DNA of 64,000 bases from Anastatus disparis (taxonomy: Eukaryota > Arthropoda > Insecta > Hymenoptera > Eupelmidae), in assembly GCA_017163975.1 (NCBI GenBank), contig JAFFSR010000248.1, positions 1,320,501-1,384,500 on the forward strand, in the 5' to 3' direction. Below, piece after piece: positions 20,546 through 31,652 of the stretch. The translations under genes and the position numbers were made by a program. The notes beneath the pieces are model-generated. The model saw only the letters and a list, made by a program, of their open reading frames with translations, was not told the DNA's origin and searched no databases. Positions within the stretch are counted from its first letter, which is position 1. Each line of letters begins with the position of its first letter.

Positions 20546-20763
20546 ATGAATCAAACAAAAAAGGTGCATTTCAAGGAAGGTAAACCGGATATTCACGTGA
20601 TACGCGTGTGGGATTATGCGAGTCGTGCAGCACGACGTGGAGAGTGGGAGCAAGCGGCTCGTGACAGAGAGAGAGATTTAAAATGAGAGTGGAAAGAATG
20701 AAGATTATTCTGGAACCTATAATTATGAAAAAAATTGACGACTACTTAATTAACAGAAAATAA
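20546..20763 (+). pseudogene. PPP1R15/GADD34-like eIF2alpha-phosphatase adaptor, frameshifted in a GA tract
   Basis: ATG at 20546. Residues 6-9 are KVHF, the RVxF-type docking site for protein phosphatase 1. Residues 21-43 contain VWDYA, AARRG.WE and ARDRER, the signature core of PPP1R15 proteins that brings eIF2alpha to the phosphatase. The frame ends at 20684-20686. A run of GA (20665-20675) appears two bases too long: the frame that continues from it is open to TAA at 20761-20763 and has the expected basic-hydrophobic character. The gene is far shorter than cellular GADD34, like viral forms that keep only the core. It lies inside the Polinton, divergent from the ATPase. In viruses such homologues reverse translation arrest by host eIF2alpha kinases. 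That role here is inferred. Confidence 0.8.
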
Positions 20764-20821
20764 ATTTATTATTTTGTTATATTAATTTTAATTTCAATAA
20801 ATTATGAAATTTATTACAAAA

Positions 20822-21137
20822 TTGTATTTCTGTCCTTTTCTAATCAGAAATGATTTTTACAAAACTAATAACTTATCAAAATAAAGAAAGCCGCTCTTAT
20901 CGAAAAGCATTTTTCTTGATAAGAAAAATTGATTTTATTGCTTCGTTCTCAGAAACCGAAAACCAAATTGTCAACCCTAACCTCTTGATTTAAGTTTTTC
21001 AGGTTTTCTTGAAAACAAGCAATAAAATAATTCTTTCTTATCAAAAATATTTTTGATACGAGCTCGGCTTTTTTCATTTTTTGAGTATTAGTTTCTGTAA
21101 AACTCATCTTGATTAGAAAGACAAACGGATTCCTCTC
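20822..21137. mobile_element. degraded TTAA foldback MITE (copy C)
   Basis: Shares TTCTGTCCTTTTCTAATCAG, ATTTTATTGCTTCGTT and the mirrored arm TTTTTTGAGTATTAGTTT with copies at 3826 and 22406. The right end CCTCTC is followed by TTAA (21138-21141). The left terminus and its TTAA are lost. A short TA repeat follows at 21153-21168. Confidence 0.65.
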
Positions 21138-21224
21138 TTAATTCTATAACCTATATATATATATATATACATATGTACATAATATTTTTACTTCGGTAAT
21201 AATATATCAACATTTATTTATTAT

Positions 21225-24200
21225 TCAATTAGATTTATAACCGTATGGATAGCTAATCTCGTTATTTACAAATCGTCTCTTTGAGTACACGGGCTCGCAT
21301 ATTTTACATTCAGGTTGTGTTATAACATCGTGAAACCGTGTGCGTCTAATAGCGTCATAGTTTGCAAAAAGTGGCGTTATTTCATCAGTAATAAGATTTC
21401 GTATGGAATCAAAGTTTATTTTCTGACTCACCGACGAATTAAGTCTTATACCCTTGATTTTGCAAACACATCCTTCAACGCCTTCTGGTGTCAAATATTT
21501 ATATCCATAAAATTTGGGTCCACCAGAGACGAATGATGTGATGCTTGTGCCAAGACCATAACCGGCCAATTCGTCGGTCAAGTCACCCAAGAACGGCCCT
21601 GTTTCCGCATCGTACTCACCCACGCGACTTACATACACAATAGAGTTAGTATCGTAATACAATGCACGTTTACCCAACGGTTGCAATTCTTCGTAGAGTT
21701 TTAAACGCGCCAAGGCTGTGGTATAAGCGGCTACGACAACGTTACATAATGCCGATGGCTCGACAGCCGCTTCTGTGTTGTGCCAGCATACGTAAATTGT
21801 CGTATCGTCGATCGGTAAAATTGAGTCAACCTCGCTCTCAGCACTACAGAGTAATTCAAACAACCTCTGTGGATCATCCACCACTTCGGTCTTTGGCATA
21901 TTTTCTCGTTGACCAAATTTACCCCACAATGAGTTTAAACAGAGTTTTGCTACAGATCTCAGACCAGCGTTATATTTTATTCGATTTCTGTCCAATTGTA
22001 TGCCCTGTTGTTGCACCAATTTCTCAATATATCGAGCAATCGCGTTTTCGTCACCGTCAGCACATTACGAAGGGTAACCCGACGCGTACGTTTTCTCAGC
22101 GAAAAATTTATCGATATAAGTTGGAAATAGACCACCCTGAGCCGTGGCTTTGTTGTACTGAGTAATTTTATAAGACCATATTTCAAATATTTTTCGGATG
22201 ATACAGCCCATCTGAACAGCTTTTCTCAACTCGTCAGCAACCCACGTACCGATAAAAACACGATCATCAGGATTTTCATGGTCACAATCTGCGGTATACA
22301 TTAATTCAGCACATGTTCGACACAGTGGAAACAAAAGCTTATTATGCATTTCAACGGAAAATACAGCATAATATAAATTCCGCGGCGGCAATACTTCACA
22401 TTTAAGAGGAGGTCACGTATCTCTGTCCTTTTCTAATCAAAGAATTGAGTTTTTTACAGAAACTAATAACTTTAGCAAAAAATGAAGAGAAAGCCGCATC
22501 TCGTAATGAAAAAAGCTATATTTTCTTTGATAAGAAAGAATTAATTTTATTGCTTCGTTTTCAAGAAAACCTTGAAAAACTCAAATCATAGAGGTTAGGG
22601 TGAACAATTTGGTTTTTCAAGGTTTTCTTGAGAATGAAGCAATAAAATTAATTTTTTCTTATCAAAGAAAATATTGCTTTTTCTGATACAAAATGCGGCT
22701 TTCTCTTCATTTTTTGATAAAGTTATTAGTTTTTGTAAAAAAATCATTTCTTTGATTAGAAAAGGACAGAGATACGTGACCTCCTCTTAATAAGACCTTC
22801 AACGTGACTTATGTCATTCGTTTGACCCACCAGAGAGCGACACTCATCCTCGTCCACGAAGAGAGTTGGGTGACCAATGGGATATCGACCGTATTTACAG
22901 ATATATGGATATAATGAACACACATCCACGTATTTTATTTTTTCACCCTCTTTTGCATCGTAAATTTTGACTGTATTGCCCGTTCGCCCGCCAAAAAATG
23001 CTTCTCGAGGATTTAACGGCGCGTGCCATTTTCGTGTCTTATGTTCAATGTACGACCTCATATTCTCGTTTTTCGAGTACTCTCGATCGAAATCACACTC
23101 CCACTTTTCGATAAGTTCATAACCATGGGCTCGTATTTTTTCCGATATCCGCGCGGTTCTCTCGAAATGATCGTCCATATTTTCACCGTTTACGAGCCTC
23201 GAGTCTCAGTTTATTGTGTAACACCAGACACAACCATGCCAATAACACCCGTGAAATTGTAAAACGATTTTCTTTCTATTTTCAAGTACGCAATATCCGT
23301 CCACTAGAGGGCCTTCGGGAAGCCTCTTTTCTCGTGCACAAACGGTATACTAAATTTGTCGATTCAGCACATTTCCCATCCAGCACAACCATCGCATCGC
23401 CTTCATAGACTGTTTATTTACTTGTCTATAACTAGCTTGAGGTACAATACCTATTGTATCTTTTTGTAAAAATTTTTTTCCATACACACGCATGCAAGAA
23501 GATGCAATGGTGGCGCACTCTACAAATGGATCTGTATTACCACATTCTATGAAGGTCTTGCGAAAAGCCAGACATGCTAAACGTAAAATTTTTACATCTT
23601 GCTTACAGTATTTTATAATTTCATTTCTAAAATTAAATATATAATTTTCAGCTTTTTTTTCGTTATACCACTGCATAAATTCGCGTCGCTCTTCGATCTT
23701 CATCGAATCTGGCGAAAAAGTGCATATCGGTGGCATTTCTCCCACGTAATTCTGATTTTCCGGTGTATTAAAAAGATGAGGAAACGTACCTTTCTCGATA
23801 TTAACAAGATCGTAAGCTTTTGGTAGTGCAGCTAAACCCATATGTAGATAATTCAAACTATCTATGAATTTAACCGATAAAATTTCCATTATGATTATTT
23901 TTGACCCGTTTAAAATTACATTTGGCTTATTTCTGAGATCTTTACGTTCTGTTAAATGTTTAAGAATAAATTGTGCATCAAAACCCTGCGCATTGTGTGC
24001 TATGCAAACGATTTGTTTGAAATTTTTTCTTGGTGCCAAGGCCAAATCGACTAGCTGTTTCACGGGGTCAATTTCAAACACATACTCGCGCATCCCACAT
24101 ACTTCGCAAGAATTTGTTACATTTTCATCGTTCAAACAGTAACTACACACTTGCTGGACAACACATAAATTTGGTACATGCAGCCTTACTTTTTTAGCCT

Positions 24201-25496
24201 CACAGCCTAAAATGCTCTCTGATTGGTGAGTCTCAAAATCATAAAATAAATAAAGAATTGTTTTTTTATTCATCATAAATCCTTTTTTATCGACAATAGG
24301 TTGCATGTAACAAAGATGTTCTATTGGTCTTTTACCATTACATATTTTACAAAATATCGTATTACAATCATGTGGTTCTTTATCGTTGATGCCCACTGTT
24401 TTGCTACATACACGACAAATTTTTATACTCTTGCATACCGACCGAAAACTATCGAAAGATTTTGAATTTGTATGATTTTCAAAACAAACGGTGCCGTCAA
24501 AATCTCTGCTACATTGAAAGCATTTTATTATTTCCTGATTTATATCACAAGGAGACTTCTGTAAACATTTATAGCATTTTTGTTCACATTTATGATTTTT
24601 CGTATGACTAAATTTTTTATGGCAAGGTATACAGTAGCCTCGACTCCCAGCCGCTGCGAGTAAATTTAAAATTGGCTGGTAATGTCTGGAATTTTCATAA
24701 TACATGATATTTAGAGTATGTCTAACGACATTACCAACGTCGTGTACGAAACGTGTGCCATCGTAAAGCGGTCTATATCTACGAGCAAAATTTTGAAATG
24801 AATAAACAACGATTGCAACTCCAAAGAGTGCATAATATTCTTGAAATAATTTAATCTTCTCTATACCACAGCCCGTCTCGGTTATTATGCATATTGACAC
24901 ACGTGACGATATAAATCGATTATAGCAGCCTCCAACCAGCCATATACATTTGCATTAGCTGGTGGAGGTAATATCGACACTCTTAATTGTCGCCCTTGAA
25001 GCTTAAACTCTTTGTAATATCGTGAAGTTTCTTCATGAATGGTAATGTGTTCCTGAGCAGAAGTACCATCTCCCTGTAGAAGACATTCGTCTACAATACC
25101 GAGCAGTAATATATAAGAATTAATACAATTATAAAATTACATACATCCCAATAGTCGAGATCTTCTGTACCTGGTGTCGATATTGTAGATAATTTAGTTT
25201 CAGGTGAAACTATTTTATTCGACGTTTGTAGATCCTGGTCATTCCAGTGAGAGCAACCAGGCAACGGTTCATTAGGTCGTGGTGGCGCTGTAGTATCAGC
25301 AATTACCCCCTCCAACATCGTGTTTGGAGTACTATGATTATAAATCACGTGATCATCTAACGAATTTATAACTTCTCGTACTTCTTCGATGGCGGCAGTA
25401 GTGCAGGATCTCTCGAACTAAGCAGCTGTTCTTCTGCTGACAGAAGATTCATCAGCAATTCATCCCCACCACTGTCCTCCATCATGTTTTGCAGGT
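21225..25496 (-). pseudogene. PolB: protein-primed DNA polymerase B (PolB), multiply disrupted
   Basis: N-terminal zinc-rich domain (CIPCHKKFSHTKNHKC and further CxxC pairs, ~24520-24640) is followed by exonuclease motifs: YDFETH (24227-24244), HNAQGFDAQF and YCKQDVKIL. The polymerase has motif A DVCSLYP (~22925), motif B NSLWGKFG (~21920) and motif C YYDTNS (21642-21659). Motif C normally reads DTDS, so a catalytic aspartate is asparagine here. Breaks: shifts near 25400, 24890, 23370 and 23305, the MITE at 22406-22786 and a TAA at 22062-22064. A possible ~49-bp intron lies at about 25091-25139. The 5' end may be spliced to 25813-26125. It replicated the element's DNA. This copy cannot. Confidence 0.88.
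22406..22786. mobile_element. 381-bp foldback MITE inserted in PolB (copy B)
   Basis: TTAA at 22402-22405 and 22787-22790. The arms start GAGGAGGTCACGTATCTCTG and are perfectly complementary for about 39 bp. They are nearly so for ~180 bp, so the element is essentially one hairpin. Deleting one TTAA and the element restores the polymerase reading frame across the site, so this was a clean insertion. Confidence 0.93.
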
Positions 25497-25812
25497 CTGA
25501 AAATTTTTTAATATCATATCTATCAAAGTTACACTATTTTAAACAAAAAATTCTTATCCCGCGAAATTCTTCGACCATAAATAAAAAATCTATAGATTAT
25601 TGATCCGATATTGGAAATCGATATTTTTTAGTAAAACAAATTTTTGGATATATTGTTTTATTTACAGCATAAAAGTCTTATGCCGCGAAATTCTCCGGTG
25701 GTAAATAAAAAAGATATAGATTATTGAACGATTATTGGCTACGATTTTGTGATTTTAAAATACATTTCTAGATATGTTATTGGATTCATGATAGAAAATA
25801 TGCATAACTTAC

Positions 25813-26125
25813 TTGTAGTGACACGATGTTGTAACATGAGATGTCTGACTTGAGGTGCATCTTGCATTCCTCTGCTCTTAATACAATGACCAACTATATC
25901 AAGTATCTGATTATCGGTAAAAATATTTCGGTTAAACATATAGGCTAAAGCACGTAGCCCGCAAAGTCCTATGATGAATTTAATCTTTTTTAACAGCTCA
26001 TTTATAGAGCAAGTTTTTAAATTTTTGCGCCATGCATCATTACAAAATAGTTTCATTTGTGGTTCACGAAGGAGAGCCACATTTAAAATAGCTATTAAGA
26101 TATTATACAAGTCTTTTTTATTCAT
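25813..26125 (-). CDS. probable first exon upstream of PolB
   Basis: Open from ATG at 26123-26125 for 104 codons to a consensus donor GTAAGT at 25812-25807. The frame would otherwise run to 25739. An acceptor TTTTCAG ends at 25497, giving a 316-bp intron. Joining the two keeps the reading frame and leads into an acidic, leucine-rich segment with its own ATG, upstream of the polymerase. The peptide is helical, with CGLRALAYMFN and KSRGMQDAPQVRHLMLQH, and has no family I recognise. It could be an N-terminal extension of PolB or a separate small protein. Confidence 0.45.
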
Positions 26126-26491
26126 TCTCTTTTTTGTTATTTTTGTTTTAATGTTTAAACTCAGAATAATATTAGGACCGTAAATCGTTGTTTATTTATA
26201 CCGAAAATAAATCATAAATTTTAGGGTGAGCATGCGCGTAAAAATATAATATTTAACTTGTCGAGACCTGTAAAAATAATTTGATATTTAAACCTTCAAC
26301 GTAGCAAGAAATACATCAGTTTTGTGGGAACCACTGAGTTGTGAGTACGAAATTCAATATTCTTAATAATTTTTTAATAATTATTAACAATTTATTAAAA
26401 ATTTCATATAAGATATTTAGTTAGCATGTACATAATTAAAACTCGGCTTGCCAATATTTCGCTTATAAGAAGGTGGGACTTTTTTCTTTAA

Positions 26492-26876
26492 CGGCAGGCC
26501 GGAGTAGATCCTGATACCGACCGAGTAACAATTGAGTTGTTTGTTATTTACTCAAGTATTAATCGGTGTATCTTCAAATTAAAGGTTGAGCGCAATAGAT
26601 ATTATTATTATGAACATCTATGCACAAGAAAAAAAAATTTTACCGCTTTGTTTTTGAGAAAAGTAAAGAACACCGAAGTAAAAGTTTATGTTTATAATAT
26701 TTTTGCGTTCCTTACTTTTCTCAAAAACAAATCGGTAGATTTTTTTCTTCTTGTGCATAAATATTTGTAATAATAATATCTATTGCGCTTAACCTTCAAT
26801 TTGCAGATACGCCGATTAATTCTTGAGTAAATAACAAAAATTTCAATCAGACAAGGACAGCGAATCCGGCCTGCTC
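26492..26876. mobile_element. 385-bp foldback MITE with TTAA duplication (copy D, related family)
   Basis: TTAA at 26488-26491 and 26877-26880. The right arm, read inward, begins GAGCAGGCCGGATTCGCTGT, close to the GAGCAGGTCG...CTGTCC terminus of copies A and B. The left arm begins CGGCAGGCCGGAGTAGATCC. Arms such as TATTTACTCAAGTATTAATC pair with the mirrored sequence near 26813-26834. The long frame across it is one arm read through. Confidence 0.8.
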
Positions 26877-27189
26877 TTAAGACGTGTGTTATGCAATTTC
26901 ATTCGTCTCTAGTGTCGCGTTATCAAACTTGGGGTGATCTTATTACAACGAATGACTTAAGTGCATCTCCCTAAAGAACACCCATTCCACATTGTCGTAG
27001 TAGTGGCTATTATACTTCTTAAATCTTTGTACTTTACATACCTTATACATACACTTAATTTGCATATGCACCTAATTTGCATATGCACTTAAACTATTAA
27101 TAAATATCGATATTAGGTAATATCCTTAATATATAAATTGTGAATTATTTTATTACATACACATCTATTGTCAAAATAACGGATGGTAT

Positions 27190-27358
27190 ACCTCTTTTTT
27201 TTTATAATAACCTGATACTTTTTATTATTTTTTATCATAAATTATCGATATTCATTCCGTAATGGTTGATAATTCATGAATAATAATTTTTAAATAATAA
27301 ATATCTTTCAATATAAAATATTTGATTTTGATAAATATTTATATTTACATATGATTTG

Positions 27359-27426
<68 letters not shown>

Positions 27427-27685
27427 TTGTTCTCAGTTATATACGCCACTTGGGCGTATTTACAATGAATGTCAAAAACAACTAATCGCAAGAGGTAGAA
27501 TAGTTTTTATAATAGCCTGATACTTTTTTCTTATTTTTATCATGAATTGTCGATATCTATTGCGTTATGATTGATAATTTATGAATAATAATTTTCAAAT
27601 AATAAATATCTTTCAATATAATATATTTGATTTTGATAAATATTTATATTTACATATGATTTGCATATGTATGTATGTATGTAAA

Positions 27686-27730
<45 letters not shown>

Positions 27731-27905
27731 TTGTTCTTAGTTATAAACGCAACTTGGACGTATTTACAATGAATGTCAAAACAACTAATCGCAAGAGGTA
27801 GAATAGTTATACTTCTTCTTATGTTTTGGGCTCCTGATACTTTTTATCATTTTTGTATCACTAATTCTCTATATTTATTGATTCGATACCTTGGTAATGT
27901 TATGT
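27190..27905 (+). repeat. tandemly duplicated ~310-bp AT-rich unit with TA tracts
   Basis: Two full copies and part of a third share CTGATACTTTTT, AAATATCTTTCAATATAA, TACAGTTGTTCT.AGTTAT and AACTAATCGCAAGAGGTAGA. TA microsatellites occupy the same place in each (27361-27422 and 27692-27726). From 26881 to 27190 no feature is seen. Confidence 0.75.
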
Positions 27906-27999
27906 AATGGAAATAAATATATATAATATTTAAAATATAATAACCAATTCTAATGCATGGCTTATTTGTCCATCATTTGCATATCATCTGCATACGATT

Positions 28000-28003
<4 letters not shown>

Positions 28004-28058
<55 letters not shown>
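28004..28058. repeat. (TA)n microsatellite
   Basis: About 27 TA units directly left of the foldback at 28059. A second TA tract (29322-29364) lies just right of it. Confidence 0.95.
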
Positions 28059-28063
<5 letters not shown>

Positions 28064-29285
28064 TCGTCGAAAATCTGTTAAAATGTTCTATTCGATACCC
28101 AAAATATACAAAAAAAATTTTAGAGGTCCAGGTCAAAGGGGTCAGGATTTAAACGTGATGGAATTTTTCGAATTTTCCAAATTTTTTTCTAAATAAATAT
28201 TTTAATGAATTTTTTCCTCAAAAACTATCAATTTTTCGTTAAAACTTAATAGAATACTTTTTCTTGGAAATTAGATGTAGAATTTACCTGAATTTTTGCA
28301 AATTATAATATACTGATTTTTATGCTTACTTGATCGATTTAAACATACTATTTAGTATATCTAAAAATCGAGCAGGTTAAATTGGCTTTTTAAGGTTTTT
28401 TTTTTTGTTTTTTTATGAGGAAAAAATATACAAAGCCTCCAGTTGGGCAGCCTTCTTAAAGTTACTTAATTGTGCAAAAATGTCTGAAAAAATCGTTCTT
28501 TTGGATCAATGATGAGATTCGTGATTTCTTTTCTGAAAAAGTATTGATTTTTGGGACAAATGTATGAAAATGTTTTTTATTGGAAATTGTATTTAAAATG
28601 TATGTAAATTTTTGTAAACCATTATTTGCTGAACATCACAAATTATAAATGAAATTTTGAAATTTTAAAATTTATTTTTTGTTAAATTTTTAGCATATAT
28701 GGTTCATAATGTCTTAAATTACAATTTGTAAAAATATGTTTATATTCTACACATGATTTCCAATAAAAAACATTTTTATACATTTGTCCCTAAAATCGAT
28801 ACTTTTTCAGAAAAAAAATCACGAATCTCATCATTGATCTAAAATAACGATTTTTTCAGACATTTTTGCACAATTAAGTAACTTTGAGTAGGCTGCCCAA
28901 CCGGAGGATTTGTATATTTTTTCCTCATGAAGAAACAAAAAAAATAAGACCTTAAAAAGCCAATTTAACCTGCTCGATTTTTAGATATACTAAATAGTAT
29001 GTTTAAATCGATCAAGTAAGCATGAAAATCAGTATATTATAATTTGCAAAAATTCAGGTGAATTCTACATCTAATTTCCAAGAAAAAGTATTCTATTAAG
29101 TTTTAACGAAAAATTGATAGTTTTTGAGGAAAAAATTCATTAAAATATTTATTTAGCAAAAAATTTGGAAAATTTGAAAAATTCCATCACGTTTTAATTC
29201 TGACCCCTTTGACCTGGACCTCTAAAATTTTTTTTGTATATTTTGGGTATCAAATAGAACATTTTCACAGATTTTCGACGAATTC
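28059..29285. mobile_element. 1.2-kb foldback element between TA tracts
   Basis: GAATTCGTCGAAAATCTG at the left is mirrored by CAGATTTTCGACGAATTC at the right. The arms of ~550 bp pair throughout, for example ATTTTAGAGGTCCAGGTCAA and AATCGAGCAGGTTAAATTGG. The loop lies around 28610-28740. No coding potential. A TA-rich target is likely but no exact duplication can be marked. Confidence 0.85.
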
Positions 29286-29316
29286 TATTTTTTTGTTAGG
29301 TGAGTTGACGTGAAAC

Positions 29317-29369
<53 letters not shown>

Positions 29370-29559
29370 TTATTTATTTATTTATTTATTCATTAAAAAA
29401 AGTTTGTTGTAAAAAGAACTAAAATCAAAATTATTTTGAATTATTTTTAATAATTGCATTCTTTAATTTATTTACAGTTATTTATGGTTGTTTGCAGTAT
29501 CTACATTTAAATAATGTATAAATGATAATAAACAACCCATACAGCATGAAATATTTATG

Positions 29560-31490
29560 GAAGCTTCCTGGAACATTGGCAGCGAAGATTTGAAATATTT
29601 TAGGAATCTTCCATGGAATATTCCTGTAATATTCGTATATCCTTGATTCTTCCTACATTGGAATATTCCATGGAATATTGCTGGAAGATTCTAAGAATAT
29701 TTCATTAGAAGATCTAGGACCTCTCAGATCTTTTATTGAAATATTTCAGGAATCTTGCAGGAATATTTCATGAAATATTCCGTTGGAATATTCATTGAAA
29801 ATTTCCGGAATATGGGAACGGTAGATTTAAAACATTTTATGAACCTTTCATGTAATATAAACGAAAGATCTAAAGAATCTTTCATATAATATGCACGAAA
29901 GATTTAAAGAATTTTTCATAAAATATTCCATGAAATATTTCTGGAAGATTTTAGAGATCTATCGTAAAATATTCCGTGGAATATTTATGGAAGATTCGCA
30001 GAATATTGGCACAGGAGATTCGGAATATTTCAGGAATCTCCCGTGAAATATTCCTGTAATATTCGTATGTCCTTGATTCTTCCTACATTGGAATAATCCA
30101 TGGAATACTCTTGAGAGATTCCAAGAATATAAAAATGAAATGTTTGGGTAATCTCTCATCTTTCATGAAATGTTCCTGGAAGATTTTTGGAAAATGTGGA
30201 ATGCTATGAGGGGATGGTATATATATTATATACTAACACATTAAACTTATACATCAATACATATACGCATACATAAACATTTAGTTATAAAATCGCATTT
30301 AAATATTCGCTTCGATTGTGCACATCAAAGTGCTGATACCCTTTCGCTTTTATAGTAAGTGAGGTTTCTTAACCGCTTGGGGATAAAACTCCCATTAAAC
30401 AAACATCCTCTTATCGGCTTCACTGGAAACCTCCCGTAACGTTCCGCGCAATCTTCCAACGATAACTTCATGGAATCATTCTAGAATCTTTTAAGCAATA
30501 TTCCACTGAAAGATAACTATAATCTTTACGTAAAATATTTCGTGGAATATTTACCGAAGATTTATGTAATATTTCGCTGTACGATTTAAAAGTTTTTAGG
30601 AATCTTCCAGTGAAATGTTTCTGGAATCTTTCTGAAATCTTTAATAAAATATTCCACTGGAAGATTACTTAAATCTTTTTGTGGAATATTTCGTTGACTA
30701 TTTATAGAAGATTTATGTTATATTCCACTTTACGATTTGAAAGTTTTTTGGAATCTTTCAGTGAAATGTTTATGGAATCTTTCTGAAATCTTACATAAAA
30801 TATTCCACAGGTTACTTAAATATTTCTGTGAAACGTTTCGTGGAATATTTATGAAAGATTTATGTAATATTCCGCTGTACGATTTTAATGTTTATCGGAC
30901 TCTTCCTGAAATCTTTCATGAAATATTTTATTGGAAGATTACTTTAATCTCCCTGTGAACTGTTTCGTGGAATATTTATAGAAGATTTATCTAATATTTC
31001 GCTGTTCGATTTTAAAGTTTTTTGAAATCTTCCAGTGAAATGTTTCTGGAATCTTTCTGAAATCTTTAATAAAATATTCCACTGGAAGATTACTTAAATC
31101 TTTCTGTGGAATATTTAGTTGACTAGTTCTGAAAGATTTATGTAATTATCCGGTGTACGATTTTAAAGTTTATCGGAATCTTCCAGCGAAATGTTTATGG
31201 AATCTTTCTGGAATCTTTCATGAAATATTTTACTGCAATATTCATAAACATTACATGGAATATTTTATGAAATATTTCAGAAATCTTTCGTGAATATTAC
31301 ACGGAATATTTTGAAAAAGTTTTCAAACATTCCTTTGAAATATCCCTGAAATATTCCTGGAAGCTTTCAATGGAAGATTCCAGTGGAATATTCTGAAATA
31401 TTCCGTTAAGACTTTCAATAATCTGCATGAAAAGTTCTATTGAAATATTCCAGTGGAATAATTCAAAATATTCCAGTAAAATTTTCCATA
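29560..31490. repeat. cryptic satellite built from GGAATATTCC/GGAAGATT motifs
   Basis: Nearly 2 kb of degenerate, locally palindromic motifs: GGAATATTCC, CCATGGAATATT, GAAATATTTC, GGAAGATT and AATCTTCC. These recur every 15-40 bp in both orientations with no fixed period. Higher-order similarity is seen between blocks near 30540, 30700, 30850, 30980 and 31140 (each with TTATGTAATATT or similar and CGATTT.AAAGTTTTT). Open frames here are repeat-derived. Confidence 0.7.
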
Positions 31491-31614
31491 CTATGTGAGA
31501 ACCATTATTTATTTCTAACCTAACGCTTTTTTATTGTTATTTACAGTTTTCAATATTTTCTTATAATCATTTGTTTATTCGCAGCATTATTCTACTTTTA
31601 CAAAATACTATAAG

Positions 31615-31652
<38 letters not shown>

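Larger units (their letters stand above)
5154..26125 (-). mobile_element. Polinton/Maverick (adintovirus-like) element, decayed and interrupted
   Basis: The gene set is diagnostic. It has protein-primed DNA polymerase B, a retroviral-type integrase with chromodomain, an adenovirus-type cysteine protease, an FtsK/HerA-type packaging ATPase, and major and minor capsid proteins. Except for one plus-strand gene at 20546, all genes are on the minus strand and tightly packed. A 7.0-kb Copia element (13543-20542) and a TTAA MITE (22406-22786) are later insertions. Another degraded MITE lies near 20.8-21.1 kb. I could not find the long terminal inverted repeats or target duplication of a Polinton, so the limits given are those of recognised genes. 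Multiple stops and frameshifts show that the copy is inactive. Confidence 0.9.

Noticed and set aside
29560..31490. CRISPR-like repeat array
   Set aside because: Motifs are degenerate, palindromic and irregularly spaced, without constant repeats and unique spacers; the DNA is eukaryotic.
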